From Diphasiastrum complanatum (Eukaryota > Streptophyta > Lycopodiopsida > Lycopodiales > Lycopodiaceae), in assembly GCA_029204225.1 (NCBI GenBank), contig CM055102.1, positions 10,987,245-11,051,244 of the forward strand: DNA of 64,000 nt, given 5' to 3'. Position 1 is the first letter of the stretch. Each line of letters begins with the position of its first letter. This document shows, one piece after another, positions 1 through 12,261 of this stretch. The translations under genes were made by a program, and so were the position numbers. Under the pieces are notes generated by a model. That model was given only the letters and a program-made list of their open reading frames with translations. It was not told the origin of the DNA and searched no databases.

Positions 1-1793
<1,793 letters not shown>

Positions 1794-2144
1794 ATTCCAA
1801 TGTATTCTACGCGAAGAGTCGATCATTTTTGCTTTTTATCTCATCTCCATCCGAGTTCAAATAAGAAAGTTATGGCTAATGAAAGATTTTGATGATGTGG
1901 CATATTGCCATGATGCAAGAATAGACCAGTTTTTCCTACCAGAATGTAGATTCTCGCATGGTGGAGATATTCCAATGGATTCTACATGAAGAGTAGATCA
2001 TTTTTGCTTTTTTCATCTCGATCCGAGTTCAAATAAGAAAGTTATGGCTAATCAAAAAATTTGATGTTGTGGCATATCGCCATGACGCGAGAATAGACAA
2101 GTTTTTTTTACCAGAATGCAGATCCTCGTGCGGTGGAGATATTC
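1794..2144. repeat. Two-copy tandem duplication, about 175-bp period
   Basis: Copy 1 starts near 1794 (attccaatgtattctac) and copy 2 near 1969 (attccaatggattctac). Both run through 'gagttcaaataagaaagtta' to 'gtggagatattcca'. A third copy begins at about 2138 but breaks off after a few bases. Copies differ by scattered substitutions and small indels, so the duplication is not recent. No coding potential. Confidence 0.85.
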
Positions 2145-2735
2145 CACATCATCAAATGCCACAACGTCAAATGCCACATCATCAAATTATATAAATGCCA
2201 CATCATCAAATGCTTATCTTGTACTATAAATCTTTGATCTACCATTATTTCTTATCTAAACTTTGCTTTCCTTCATATCTCTCTCTCTCTCTCTCTTAAA
2301 ACTTTTTAAAAAAAAAAAGATTTCAACCATACATCTACACTTTACCTCTTCTCTCTCTTTCTCTCTCACATATTACAAATCTAATAATCTTAAATCTACT
2401 ATTCTAAATAATACTAATAATCTATTACAAGACCATTTCAAACCATTTTAAATCAATGCAAAATTTAAAAACACACACACACTCTCTCTTTCACACTCTC
2501 CATCTCTTTCATAAAACAAACAAACAAACACCAACCTCAAACAAACAAACAAAAATCAAGCACCAACCTCAAACAATGATCTTCAAGCACTGATCTTGAA
2601 GGACCCTTAAGCACTCAAGCCCTCAAGCCCTCAAGCACTGATCGCCCTCACTCGCCTTTAATCGCTCCAAAGACGCTCAAATATGCAAAAAACAAAGTGA
2701 AAGAGAAGGCACTAGATCGCGCGAATTGGAAAGAT
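2145..2735. repeat. Low-complexity stretch with short direct repeats
   Basis: Contains gccacatcatcaaat-type repeats (about 2145-2213), a CT tract (2276-2297), CT/AC-rich text, and (AAAC)n with a repeated 'caccaacctcaaac' (about 2505-2575). A short open frame here is only CT-rich low complexity and is not called as a gene. Confidence 0.6.
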
Positions 2736-3135
2736 TGAAACAGACGTCGGAATCCGACGGCCTCCAAACACATCAGAATCCGACGTCTGTGCCCATTCAG
2801 GCCCAGACAAATGTGCCAGATGTCATGGACAGGCTTTTTGGCTTGCACATGTGGACGTCGAATTCCGACGTCCGTCGGATTCCGACATCCATGCTGGATC
2901 ACACGTATTTTAAAAAAAAAATCTATGACAGGTCATATCCACATCTGCACTTTGGAGTCTGACATGTCGGACTCATACGTGCCTTCAAAAAATTGGTTGC
3001 CGCCCATATTTCTCAATTGCCGGACTCTGATTTTCGGATTTTTTATTGAAATGTCGTATTTTGATGTGTCGGATTGTGACGGATTATGAAATTTTCGAAC
3101 ATACGTCGGACGCCCACATCAGAATCTGCGCGATA
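2736..3135. repeat. Cluster of overlapping palindromes built on GTCGGAATCCGAC
   Basis: The phrases acgtcggaatccgacg, gaatccgacgtctg, ggacgtcgaattccgacgtcc and gtcggattccgacatcc occur within about 160 bp. Weaker variants (gtcggactc, tgtcggattgtgacgg, acgtcggacgcc) continue to about 3125. Several are self-complementary, and neighbouring units can pair with each other. No gene is visible. It could be a degenerate TE terminus or a small satellite. Confidence 0.6.
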
Positions 3136-3187
3136 TGTTATTGTGTGCTCTTGTTTTGTCCAGTTTCATGTAGTTGATCAAGACATT

Positions 3188-3550
3188 TTTGTTGTAGGTG
3201 ATGTGTGAAGTCGCTCTTGAGTCAATGACTATGTCATAGTCATGATGCGCATACCTTTTGTCAAAGCCTCATCAAATATTGTGAAGGCTTCATCGCTCCT
3301 ATCTGCATCCTTCGACGATTCTGCAACATGGGCCTTGCCTTGTTCATTTCTTTTGGGTTGTATCTGCACTCGTATGCATAATGCCCTTTCTTCTTGCAGT
3401 GCATCGTCGGGTTGAACTAGCATCTGTCGACTGTGTGTCCCGACTTGCTACAATGATCACAGAAAGAAGTTTGCTTGTTATTGTTGTTATCTCTTGCCGA
3501 TGACTTCGAATGAGCCTTTTCGAATCAGGGCTTGTTTTTGCCAGGGAATG
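3188..3550 (-). pseudogene. Copia gag/protease remnant
   Basis: Read on the minus strand, 3463-3421 encodes a retroviral-type zinc knuckle, CDHCSKSGHTVDRC (C-x2-C-x4-H-x4-C). A second Cys/His group, CKKKGHYAYEC, follows a stop. At 3226-3188 the protease start is recognisable as IDSRATSHIT, where functional Copia proteases have DSGATSH; the catalytic-loop glycine is now arginine. The reading frame is broken by stops and shifts. No LTRs could be assigned. This is a dead fragment lying just outside the young element that starts at 3911. Confidence 0.7.
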
Positions 3551-3905
3551 ATTGCAAGAGTATACCATTTCCAACAATAACTAATAAAACAAGAACAATG
3601 GAAATGGAAAACAATAAGCAAGCACAACAAAAAGCAATAGCAGGAGTGATTAGCACATGAGGATTCTTGCTCTCCAATTTGGTAGAGTTTCCTCCTCTCA
3701 ATAAGCATGTAAAATGGTGTACAATAGGTGCCTTTTTATCTTTGGGGGGCCCTTGCCCCTTGCTTCCTATTGCCTACTTGCAAGAAGGTGGGATTGAAAT
3801 CCACACCCTTCAAAAAAAACACAAACTAATCTATGGTGCTCATAGAAGCACAACCCACCTACCACCATTTGACTTTTGACTAACTACAAATCTTAGGAAC
3901 TTAAG
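3551..3905. other. Non-coding flank of the young LTR element
   Basis: AT-rich sequence with no recognisable gene. It ends in TTAAC, the left target-site duplication of the element at 3911. Confidence 0.5.
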
Positions 3906-3910
3906 TTAAC
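3906..3910. other. Target-site duplication, left copy (TTAAC)
   Basis: TTAAC directly precedes the 5' LTR and recurs at 9483-9487 directly after the 3' LTR. A perfect 5-bp duplication is what a Copia-type integrase produces, and it fixes both ends of the element. Confidence 0.95.
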
Positions 3911-4557
3911 TGTGAAAATTGTCAACATTTCCTTGTCTAGTTTTAGGCCAAAATTGCTAAAAATGGCACATAGTTTAGGATCTGACTTTTCACACGTGTG
4001 AAACAGGTCTAGATATTTTTAGTAAGTGTATTTTTTCAGTATGAAGAAGTGTCAAACTTCAAGACCTTCGAAATGAGTCCATTTTCATGTATTTTGGACA
4101 TATATGCCAATTTTACCTATATAGGGCATATTTTAGGTAAGGAGGGTCTAGAGAGAGGAGAGAGAGTCATCTCTCTCAGCTATATATAGTAGGTAGGCCG
4201 TGGAGAAACAGGTTGGAGCAGATCCATTGTATTCATTTGCTTAATGAGAGATTTTTCTATTGGGTTCTCCTTCCATTGTTGGCATTGTGTAGTGATTGAG
4301 TTCAAGCTTTGTGTGTATGATCTTAGGTGCTTTCCAAAAGTGGTAGGCTGATGTATTATGGACTGTATAATGCTATTTTGGGCCGCACTTGATGTTTATG
4401 GAAGTTTCCATTTGTGATAAATGCTTTTTGATCAAGTTCTTTGCATTCTAGGTAGCATAGAATGTGTTGCCAATTCCTAGCTTATATAGTTTGGAGTGCA
4501 AGCATTCAAGCCAATGATCTTGGAGTTTAGATCCACTTAGGATCTGTATTTTTCACA
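3911..4557 (+). repeat. 5' LTR of the Gag-only element
   Basis: 647 bp with terminal TGTGAAAA...TTTTCACA. It carries CACACGTGTG at 3991-4000, a GA/TC inverted repeat gagagagtcatctctctc at about 4162-4179, and a TATATATA box at about 4181-4188. It differs from the right LTR by one T/C change after the TATA box and one A/G change near the end (cttatatag versus cttatgtag). Confidence 0.95.
3991..4188 (+). promoter_or_regulatory. LTR promoter: G-box palindrome plus TATA box
   Basis: CACACGTGTG is a perfect palindrome with a CACGTG G-box core, the site class bound by plant bZIP/bHLH factors including ABA-response factors. TATATATA lies about 185 bp downstream, with a self-complementary GA/TC hairpin just before it. 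Transcription would therefore start near 4210-4220. The motifs are seen directly; the hormone or stress response is inference. Confidence 0.6.
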
Positions 4558-4572
4558 TGGTATCAGAGCTGG
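4558..4572 (+). other. Primer binding site (initiator tRNA-Met)
   Basis: TGGTATCAGAGCTGG begins directly after the LTR's terminal CA. TGGTATCAGAGC is complementary to the 3' end of plant initiator tRNA-Met, the usual primer of Copia elements. The leader that follows (to 5729) has no long frame and would carry packaging signals. Confidence 0.93.
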
Positions 4573-5729
4573 TTGGCTTCTATTCATAGTAAGTATTCCA
4601 TTTTTGGTGATATTTGGATGTTTGATCAAGTTCTAGCATGATTTTGCATTGCTTTGTTGATCAAATCTTACTAACCTTTGTTTTGTGAGTTGAACTTGTG
4701 GATCAAAAGCATATTTCAGGTCTATTGAAGATCAGAGGCTGAAAAGAAACTATTTTGGATCAGATCATAACACCTAATCATTTGTGATTGTGAGGCTTGT
4801 GCATATTCAATACTAACAATGTTCTTTTCAATCCTATTGTTGACAATCTCCATTCTTGGATGAACACTCTCCTTAAGTGGATGAAACTTCTCCTTAAGTG
4901 GATGACAAATGCTCTTTTGAGTGAGTTGTAATTCTCCTAAAGGCTGAGCAAAGCTCCCATTTGGATGAAAGATCCCCTTTTTTGGGTGAACATATTGTAA
5001 GCTCCATTGTGAAGAGCATATTGTAAAGATTGTCATCAATTTTGGCATAAATTTTGGTGTACTTTGTTGAGCATGTAAGTAACTCTCCTTATGTAATTTG
5101 ATTGGAGCATTTGCTGGAAGGTGTTAACCATTATGCAAGTGTGTTTTCAGGTTCTTAACAGGTTGAGGAACATTCTCATGTGAAGTGATCTTAGATCTAC
5201 ATCTAAACACCAAGATTTGACAAGATAGTGAAGCTAGTCTTGTGATTCACTAAGTGTGCTCATTCATTCACCTCTAAATCTTGTATTTATCACTTGCTGG
5301 AGTTTATAAACTTTTAGAAGTGTGGTTTACATGTGGTTTTACAGGTTGAATCAATATCTTAGTGTGTTGATCATATGTTGATCAAGTTTGTTCATTACTA
5401 GGTAATCTTGGCATCCTAGTTTTGGGTATTTTCTAAGAATGCAAGTAACTCTTCACACCATAACTTGATTTGGTCACTTGCTGGAAAGTTTGAGAGCTTA
5501 AGCAAGAGTGTGTTCAGGTTGGTTTGATTTTGTAATCCATTCTTAGTGTGTGCAAAGTGTTGCATGTGTTTCAATCTTCCTTTCTATGCTTGGAAACCAT
5601 CTAGGTTCAAGATAGAAGTGTTTTAGGGTCCTAAATCTTCATAGATCTCTTTATCTATCATTTGTTGAGAGAAAAGTGAGTGCTAAGTGCTTTAGGACAG
5701 AACCTAAAAGTTGAAGAAACATTAGAATC

Positions 5730-8700
5730 ATGGCTTCCAATGGTGGGATCATGCTAGAGTCTAGTGAAAGGTTGAGTTCATCAAACTACTCTACTTGGAA
5801 AGTGAGGATGGAGTCCTTACTTGAGTTGAATGAACTCATGGACATAGTTGCAGAAATTGAAGAGAGACCTCTCACACTTCAAGAGCAACAAAGGTTTGAT
5901 AAGAAGGCCAAAAGGGCTCTTCATATCATTAAAATGAATGTTACAAATGAACTTCTCAAGGAAGTTGGAAAGTGTCAAAGTGCAAGTGAGGCATGGAATG
6001 CCTTAAAGAAGCTCTTTGAATCAAAGTCCACATCTAGGGTATTGACCCTAAGGAGACAAATATTTTCTAGTAGGCAAAGAGAGGGTGAAAGTGCTCATGC
6101 ATTTATCTTGAGAGTTAAGTCCCTAAGTGATGATTTAGCATGCATTGATGAGAACATAAAAGATGGTGAAATAGTCCAAGTTATGTTGAATGGTTTGCTA
6201 AATGAACATGCTAACCTTGTGCAAAGTTTTGCCATTCAAAGAGTCTTGCCAAGTGTGGTTGACTTGCAAGAAATCTTATTGGCTGAAGAACAAAGGTTGC
6301 AATCAAAGCTTGATGGTGCATCCTTGCAAGGTGGAGGTGAAGAGGCTTTCTTCACAAAAGGCAAATTCAAGGGCAAAGGTAAAGGCAAAGGGAAATGGTC
6401 CAAAGATGGTAACTTTGATCATGATGATCACTCTTCCTCTTCCTCTTCTACTAAGAACAATAAGTCAAAGTTCAAGTGCTTTTATTGTGGGATAAAAGGA
6501 CATTTTGCAAATGAATGCCATAAGAAACAAAATGCTAGATCTAGGTTGAGATCTAATGTACTTCTTGGAGATGATAATTGTTGTGCTAATTTGGCAAGCT
6601 TTGGTGAATCTATGGTCAATTTTTTGGATCCATTGGATCTTGAAGATGCACTAGTGTTACCTACTAGTCATATGGAGTCATGTGGAGCTAAATTAGCATC
6701 ATGTTTGTACTCTTCTACTCATGGACTTCCAAGGCTTGGTGGTTCTTCAATGGTGCTAGATGGCAAGTGCAAAAATGGAAAAGGTAAGGAAGGAGCTAAC
6801 TTCATCAATGGAGTTGATGAAGATTCTTCTTTGGAAGTGATTGTTGCTAATGACTTGTTTGTTCATATGGAAAAAGATGGAGATGCTAAGTGTCATTCTT
6901 TGCAAGAAGATGGTTGTTCTTCTAATTCTTTTCATATTGATGTATGTAATCATGTGGGAAAAGATGATGGTGCTTTGAGCATGCTTGAAGGAAATGGTTC
7001 TTTTACATCTTTTTGTGATAAAGTCATTTGTGCAACAAGTGGTGTCACATTTCTTCATAAAAAGAGTAGATCAAAGGTTTCTATCATGAGACTTGGTGAG
7101 GGAGATCACAAGTCAAAAGGAAGAGAAGTATGTGAAGTGTTCAAAGTAGGATGTACTTTGAATGATGTTTTTATGAACGATAGTGAGGAAGAATCATTAT
7201 CATATGACTCATTACCTAAATCATTGAGTAGAAGTTCATGTTTGAAAAGAGAGAGTACTTCAATCACTCTTATGTTGAAGGTACTAAGGATTCTTTTCTT
7301 GGCTTCTAATATTCAAGAGTCTTCTACTTCTTATGGTGCAACTATCAAGAGGGAGGTTTCTAACTTTTGTGGTGCTAGCATTAAGAGGGAGTCTTGTGAA
7401 GGAAAGGGCAATGGAAGAGTGGTTCTTGGGAAGATCCAAAGCATGGATCTAACATCTCTTCATCAACTCAAAGCATTCTATGATTGTGGTGGATTGTTCA
7501 TTCATGGTCAAGATGGCAAAAGGTTGGTTGAAGAAGACTACATGGAGCAACTCAAGTGGCAACTTCTTCAAGGCAAGGGAGATATCATTGGTGAGCTTAT
7601 TGAGGTTTGTTATGAACTCAAGAGGGCTGTTTTGATTAGGTTTGATACTCATCTTCACCTACTCTACTTCATGTTAAATGGAAATGTTGGAATCTATCTT
7701 TTGGTTTATGATGGTGGCATTGTTTTCACTAACTATAGTGAAGGGTCAAATTTGAGCATTGATGAGATCTTGTGGGATCTTAATCATGTGTTTGAGAGGG
7801 AGTATCTTCAGAGTTTCAGATCTGAAGATGTTCACATATGCAAGATCTTTGATGTCTTATTGGAAGATCAAGAGGTTGATCTTGGATTGCTTCATCAACA
7901 CCAAGAGACAAGTGGCAATTCGAAGCTAGTGAAAAGCATCAAAGAAGAGACAAATGGTCAAGGCATTTTGGATCTGTTTTTACAGGTTCTTGAAGGTTCA
8001 AGTAAGGTCTTTGGAGCTGCAAGGAAGTGTCTTCTTACTCTACCTCACTTGCCTAATCTCATGTATGAACATTGTTATGTCAATGTGTTGAAATTGTCAA
8101 ATTTCAATAAAACTAGTTCCATAGTTTTGCATCCTTTGGATCTTGGAGATGGAATAGTTATCATTGCTGGTTTGTATGATCAAGTACATGAATTCATTCA
8201 GATCTTGAAAGGTATTGAAGTGGTCAATATGTTTTCTTTTGAACAAAGTTCAAGATCTAGTATTCTAGTGTTGGCAAATTGGCAACTTGTTGACATTGTA
8301 GGATCAAGCGTTGTGTGCAAATCTTGTGGAGGTACTTCAAGTATTTCAAGTTCAGGTTTTGGTCATTCAAATGGAGTAGGGAACACATCTTTTTGGCATT
8401 CATTCACTCAAAGGCTTTCATGGATTGAAGATCTACAAAGGCAAGGTGGTGATGGAAGTTCATTCATGGAGATACATGTTGCATTCACTATATGTATAGT
8501 GAAATGTGGAGGAGGCATGCAAACACTTGTTGATCACTTTCATTTACAACTTGTTTGCTGCTATTTTACAGAGAAACCAGAGATGGATACATGGAGGAAT
8601 TCATTAATTGAGATTCTATGTTCTGTTACATGTACCATTTTTATGATTCTATGTAAAATTGATGTAAGAAATAGTGAAGCATCCTATATGGACACTATTA

Positions 8701-8822
8701 TCTATATCAATTATGTTGTGTCCTATTTTGTACATATTAGGATCCTTGAGAAGAGATCTATTCTGATGATGGAGATCATTCTTAAGTTGGAACAAAGTAG
8801 TGTTGTAAAACTAGCAAGTTAA
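5730..8822 (+). CDS. Gag polyprotein with long unassigned C-terminal extension (1030 aa)
   Basis: The start lies in the context atcATGGCTTCC and opens as Copia Gag proteins do. Residues about 13-45 fit the DUF4219-type Gag head (SSSNYSTWKVRMESL). Residues about 65-195 fit the UBN2 Gag domain (ASEAWNALKKLFES, LRVKSLSDDLACI, VQSFAIQRVLPS). A Lys/Gly run at about 210-222 is followed by the zinc knuckle CFYCGIKGHFANEC at residues 250-263 (C-x2-C-x4-H-x4-C). The remaining ~765 residues are Ser/Cys-rich, then mixed. I recognise no protease (DSGA), integrase, RT (YVDD) or RNase H motif in them. The frame runs to three bases before the polypurine tract and fills the internal region. It would form particles that package element RNA; cDNA synthesis and integration must come from a helper. 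What the extension does is unknown. Confidence 0.9.
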   Translation: MASNGGIMLESSERLSSSNYSTWKVRMESLLELNELMDIVAEIEERPLTLQEQQRFDKKAKRALHIIKMNVTNELLKEVGKCQSASEAWNALKKLFESKSTSRVLTLRRQIFSSRQREGESAHAFILRVKSLSDDLACIDENIKDGEIVQVMLNGLLNEHANLVQSFAIQRVLPSVVDLQEILLAEEQRLQSKLDGASLQGGGEEAFFTKGKFKGKGKGKGKWSKDGNFDHDDHSSSSSSTKNNKSKFKCFYCGIKGHFANECHKKQNARSRLRSNVLLGDDNCCANLASFGESMVNFLDPLDLEDALVLPTSHMESCGAKLASCLYSSTHGLPRLGGSSMVLDGKCKNGKGKEGANFINGVDEDSSLEVIVANDLFVHMEKDGDAKCHSLQEDGCSSNSFHIDVCNHVGKDDGALSMLEGNGSFTSFCDKVICATSGVTFLHKKSRSKVSIMRLGEGDHKSKGREVCEVFKVGCTLNDVFMNDSEEESLSYDSLPKSLSRSSCLKRESTSITLMLKVLRILFLASNIQESSTSYGATIKREVSNFCGASIKRESCEGKGNGRVVLGKIQSMDLTSLHQLKAFYDCGGLFIHGQDGKRLVEEDYMEQLKWQLLQGKGDIIGELIEVCYELKRAVLIRFDTHLHLLYFMLNGNVGIYLLVYDGGIVFTNYSEGSNLSIDEILWDLNHVFEREYLQSFRSEDVHICKIFDVLLEDQEVDLGLLHQHQETSGNSKLVKSIKEETNGQGILDLFLQVLEGSSKVFGAARKCLLTLPHLPNLMYEHCYVNVLKLSNFNKTSSIVLHPLDLGDGIVIIAGLYDQVHEFIQILKGIEVVNMFSFEQSSRSSILVLANWQLVDIVGSSVVCKSCGGTSSISSSGFGHSNGVGNTSFWHSFTQRLSWIEDLQRQGGDGSSFMEIHVAFTICIVKCGGGMQTLVDHFHLQLVCCYFTEKPEMDTWRNSLIEILCSVTCTIFMILCKIDVRNSEASYMDTIIYINYVVSYFVHIRILEKRSILMMEIILKLEQSSVVKLAS

Positions 8823-8824
8823 GT

Positions 8825-8835
8825 TGAAGAGGGAG
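8825..8835 (+). other. Polypurine tract
   Basis: GAAGAGGGAG-type purine run immediately before the right LTR, the expected plus-strand priming site. It starts three bases after the stop codon of the 1030-codon frame. Confidence 0.85.
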
Positions 8836-9482
8836 TGTGAAAATTGTCAACATTTCCTTGTCTAGTTTTAGGCCAAAATTGCTAAAAATGGCACATAGTT
8901 TAGGATCTGACTTTTCACACGTGTGAAACAGGTCTAGATATTTTTAGTAAGTGTATTTTTTCAGTATGAAGAAGTGTCAAACTTCAAGACCTTCGAAATG
9001 AGTCCATTTTCATGTATTTTGGACATATATGCCAATTTTACCTATATAGGGCATATTTTAGGTAAGGAGGGTCTAGAGAGAGGAGAGAGAGTCATCTCTC
9101 TCAGCTATATATAGCAGGTAGGCCGTGGAGAAACAGGTTGGAGCAGATCCATTGTATTCATTTGCTTAATGAGAGATTTTTCTATTGGGTTCTCCTTCCA
9201 TTGTTGGCATTGTGTAGTGATTGAGTTCAAGCTTTGTGTGTATGATCTTAGGTGCTTTCCAAAAGTGGTAGGCTGATGTATTATGGACTGTATAATGCTA
9301 TTTTGGGCCGCACTTGATGTTTATGGAAGTTTCCATTTGTGATAAATGCTTTTTGATCAAGTTCTTTGCATTCTAGGTAGCATAGAATGTGTTGCCAATT
9401 CCTAGCTTATGTAGTTTGGAGTGCAAGCATTCAAGCCAATGATCTTGGAGTTTAGATCCACTTAGGATCTGTATTTTTCACA
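8836..9482 (+). repeat. 3' LTR of the Gag-only element
   Basis: 647 bp, two substitutions from the left LTR and no indels. It repeats CACACGTGTG (8916-8925) and the TATA box (about 9106-9113). The right target duplication TTAAC follows at 9483-9487. Confidence 0.95.
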
Positions 9483-9487
9483 TTAAC

Positions 9488-10150
9488 TTCAAACTTTGGC
9501 CTTCTAATATTATTTTAATTACATGGCCCAAGTTTACTCAAAAATGACTATTTACAAGTGCTCATTGGATTATGGGCTTATACATGCAAGAAGCCATGGC
9601 CCTCGCAACTTATTTCTACGACTTTCGACGATTTTATTTACACGAAAATACCCACAAAATACCCACAATAGGGTCTCCGACCTGAAGTAGTGCTGGTCCC
9701 TTGACACTATGTTGTTTAGTAAAGCCCTCGTTTATCTTTGCGTTGGCGGACGAGATAGCTTGTGACCTGCTCCATTGAATTTCAGTCTTTGGGGGTTAGG
9801 AAGGATTTTTGGACACCAGTTAGCCAAAATTGATCGATCCAGACTGGAAATCTACTAGGTCATGGATCGCCTAATAACACTGCCCCATAATACATTCTAG
9901 CCACTAGGAGTTGGTCTTCAACTTTTTCAGAAATCAGAGCTGTGTTAGGTTCAAAAAAGATGGGGGATAAGAATTCATCCCATTTGGTGGAGACACGCCC
10001 ATCAAAAATTCTAAATGTTGTGGCCGTAGTTGTGGCCGTGCAGACTTTGGAATTGGGGCATTTGATCTATGATTTTGAAACTAGATGAGAGCCCACTTGG
10101 CATCTACATCTGTTTTCCATCCATAATCTGATGAAATTCTTGGCCAATTC
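9488..10150. other. No recognisable gene
   Basis: About 660 bp of mixed composition between the young element and an LTR-like block. Frames are short and interrupted on both strands, and I recognise no protein or RNA. Confidence 0.5.
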
Positions 10151-10828
10151 TGTGAAAAGTACAGTACTAAGGACCATAAATGGATCTTTGAATGATCCAC
10201 AAGGTTGATTGTATGCTTGTTAAACAATCTATTAGAAACTAGTCATCGGAAAACAAGATCTAGTTTAGCAGCTTGATAGAAAACAAGTAGAGACAATCAA
10301 AGCATTGATCAATAAGTGTAATCCAACTCCACACGTGTGGAAATAAGGCCGTAGTACGGCCTGTAGAAAGTGTTTACAAAGTGCCAAAGCTGGGTTTCAA
10401 TGAAAATCAAGAGTAATCACCATACAATGAGAGGAAACACGAGTTTCTCCTTGAGGCTCCAAAAAGTTTCTATCTTCTCACTATGGAGAATGAGAATACA
10501 TAGTAAAACACACTTCCTTTGCTAAGTTAGGTGAAAATCCAGCATGTAATAAGGAAGTAGACTCCACTTTCTTGCCCTAATGTGAAAACCCTAGCCTAGA
10601 TCAATAGGTGCATGGTAGGTACAAATCTCATCATAATTCATGGTCTAGATCCTACAAAGTAGGAATCACTACCAAATGGACACAACCACTCCTCTTGACT
10701 CGTGGTAACCTACTTTAAGTGTGTATGTACAAGTGGCACTTTGGCCATTCAAGTAACCAACAAACAATATTAACAAAATGTACAATATTCTACATGGCTA
10801 GATTTGCCAATGTAGGAAATTTTTCACA
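10151..10828. repeat. LTR-like block (possible LTR of the adjacent Copia fragment)
   Basis: The block starts TGTGAAAAG at 10151 and ends TTTTCACA at 10828, the same termini as the LTRs at 3911. At 678 bp it is LTR-sized and carries the palindrome CCACACGTGTGG at 10329-10340. No target duplication is seen. The sequence at 12891 agrees with it only over the terminal dozen bases, so pairing it with the Copia fragment is uncertain. Confidence 0.45.
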
Positions 10829-10842
10829 CGGGGCTGCATGCT

Positions 10843-12261
10843 TCACATCTCTTCCCACACTTTTACAAATGTCTGGGGAGTCCAACTACAAGCTCTTTTG
10901 CTACCATAGATTCCATGGCATTGTAGTTGGGATGGCCAACCTTTTGTGCCACAATTCCACCTTTGATAACTCCACTTTGCCAAGTTAACACTCTCCACTA
11001 CAACATTAGCATCAAGCTTAAACAATCTACCTTGCTTAAAGCCTTTGGCTATACATTCATCATTTCTAAGGATGGAACAAACTCCATGCTTAAATTGTAC
11101 ATCTAGGCCATTATCCATTAACTGGCCAACACTAAGCAAACTCTTGGTTAACTTAGGAACATAAAGAATATTATCAAGATTCATCCTTTTGGATGATCCC
11201 ATATACAAGAGAATTGTTCCTATTTCACTTATCTTACATTCTTGACTACTTGCAGTATAGATTGATCTATGCAATTCATTGTAAGAAAGTAAAGTGGAGA
11301 ATATGTCCTTTTGATATGTCATGTGGGAACTAGCCCCACTATCAGTCCACCAAGAATCATTGGTGTTGCTCTTGGATGATGGTGGTTTGTTGGAAACCAT
11401 CAAGGATGACTCTTCATCCTCCTCCTCCTCCTCTTGATGTGCAATGTTGCTTTGTTTTCTCTCTTGTGTCTTCTTCTTCTTGAGACATTCTGATGTCCTT
11501 TCTTTCCACAGAAAAAACATTTGTACTTGGACTTGTCTTTGATCTTGCCCTTTGAGCTTGAAGCCTCATCCTCCTCCTTGGTCTCCTTGAAGTGCTTCCT
11601 CTTGCCATTGGTCTTCTTCTTGCCATTGAATGAGAAATTAGTTTTCTCATCACCATCCTGCAGAAAAATAGCATTCATTCTTGCATTGGTATGCATCATC
11701 CTACACTCTTCAGCCACTAATACACTGTGTATCTTTTCTATAGTAGGCAAAGTGTCTTGGATTGCAAAGCTTTGGACCAAATTTGTAAAGCCACTCCCTA
11801 GACCATTGAGGACAATCTAAACAAGCTCACTATCTTGAATCTTCTCTCCAATGGAAGCTAACTCCCTATTGAGAGACTTGATTCTTAGCACATAATCTTG
11901 TGCACTCTCATCACTTCTCTTCATGCTTTGTAGAATATGATTCCTAAGCATGAGGACCCTCGAAGTGTTACTAGACTCATAGATTTTAAAGATTCCCAAG
12001 CCTCTTTAGAACTCTTACATGATGATACTTCCCTTAAAATATCATTGTTACATTCATCTTAATACATTGAAGTGCAAGCCTAGAGCTCTTCTTGTATCTC
12101 ACTAATTCATGTGCACCTAGAGGTTCATCCTCATCATCTATTAGAAACTCATAAAGATCCTGGAGCACCATTAGTGACTCCATCCTCACTTTCCAAATAG
12201 CATAATTGGTAGAATTTATCCTCTCACTAGCTTCTAGAAGGTAGGCTCCCACTGATCCCAT
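10843..12261 (-). pseudogene. Copia gag-protease-preintegrase fragment, frameshifted
   Basis: On the minus strand the start at 12261 opens a Gag like the one at 5730 (INSTNYAIWKVRMESL, then a UBN2 region with RVLMLRNHILQS and VQSFAIQDTLPT). The zinc knuckle near 11,510 reads CFFCGKKGHQ, and a frameshift separates it from its last Cys (ECLKKKKTQE). Protease follows with an intact active site, WWTDSGASSHMT, and NILYVPKLTKSLLSVGQL. The pre-integrase piece (HPNYNAMESMVAK, near 10,930-10,890) is in another frame, and coding ends at about 10,864. Integrase, RT and RNase H are missing. At least three frameshifts or stops make it non-functional. It is an autonomous-type relative of the Gag-only element. 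Confidence 0.85.

Larger units (their letters stand above)
3911..9482 (+). mobile_element. Complete young non-autonomous Copia-type LTR element (Gag-only, TR-GAG-like), 5,572 bp
   Basis: Two LTRs of exactly 647 bp (3911-4557 and 8836-9482) differ at only two positions. They start TGTGAAAA and end TTTTCACA and are flanked by perfect TTAAC duplications. A primer site for initiator tRNA-Met follows the left LTR at once, and a purine-rich tract (8825-8835) precedes the right LTR. The internal region is a 1.17-kb leader plus one 1030-codon frame with Gag domains only. No protease, integrase, reverse transcriptase or RNase H motif was found. This matches the class described as terminal-repeat retrotransposons with GAG domain, which need an autonomous partner for pol functions. 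Its intact frame and near-identical LTRs contrast with every other LTR element here. Confidence 0.93.
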
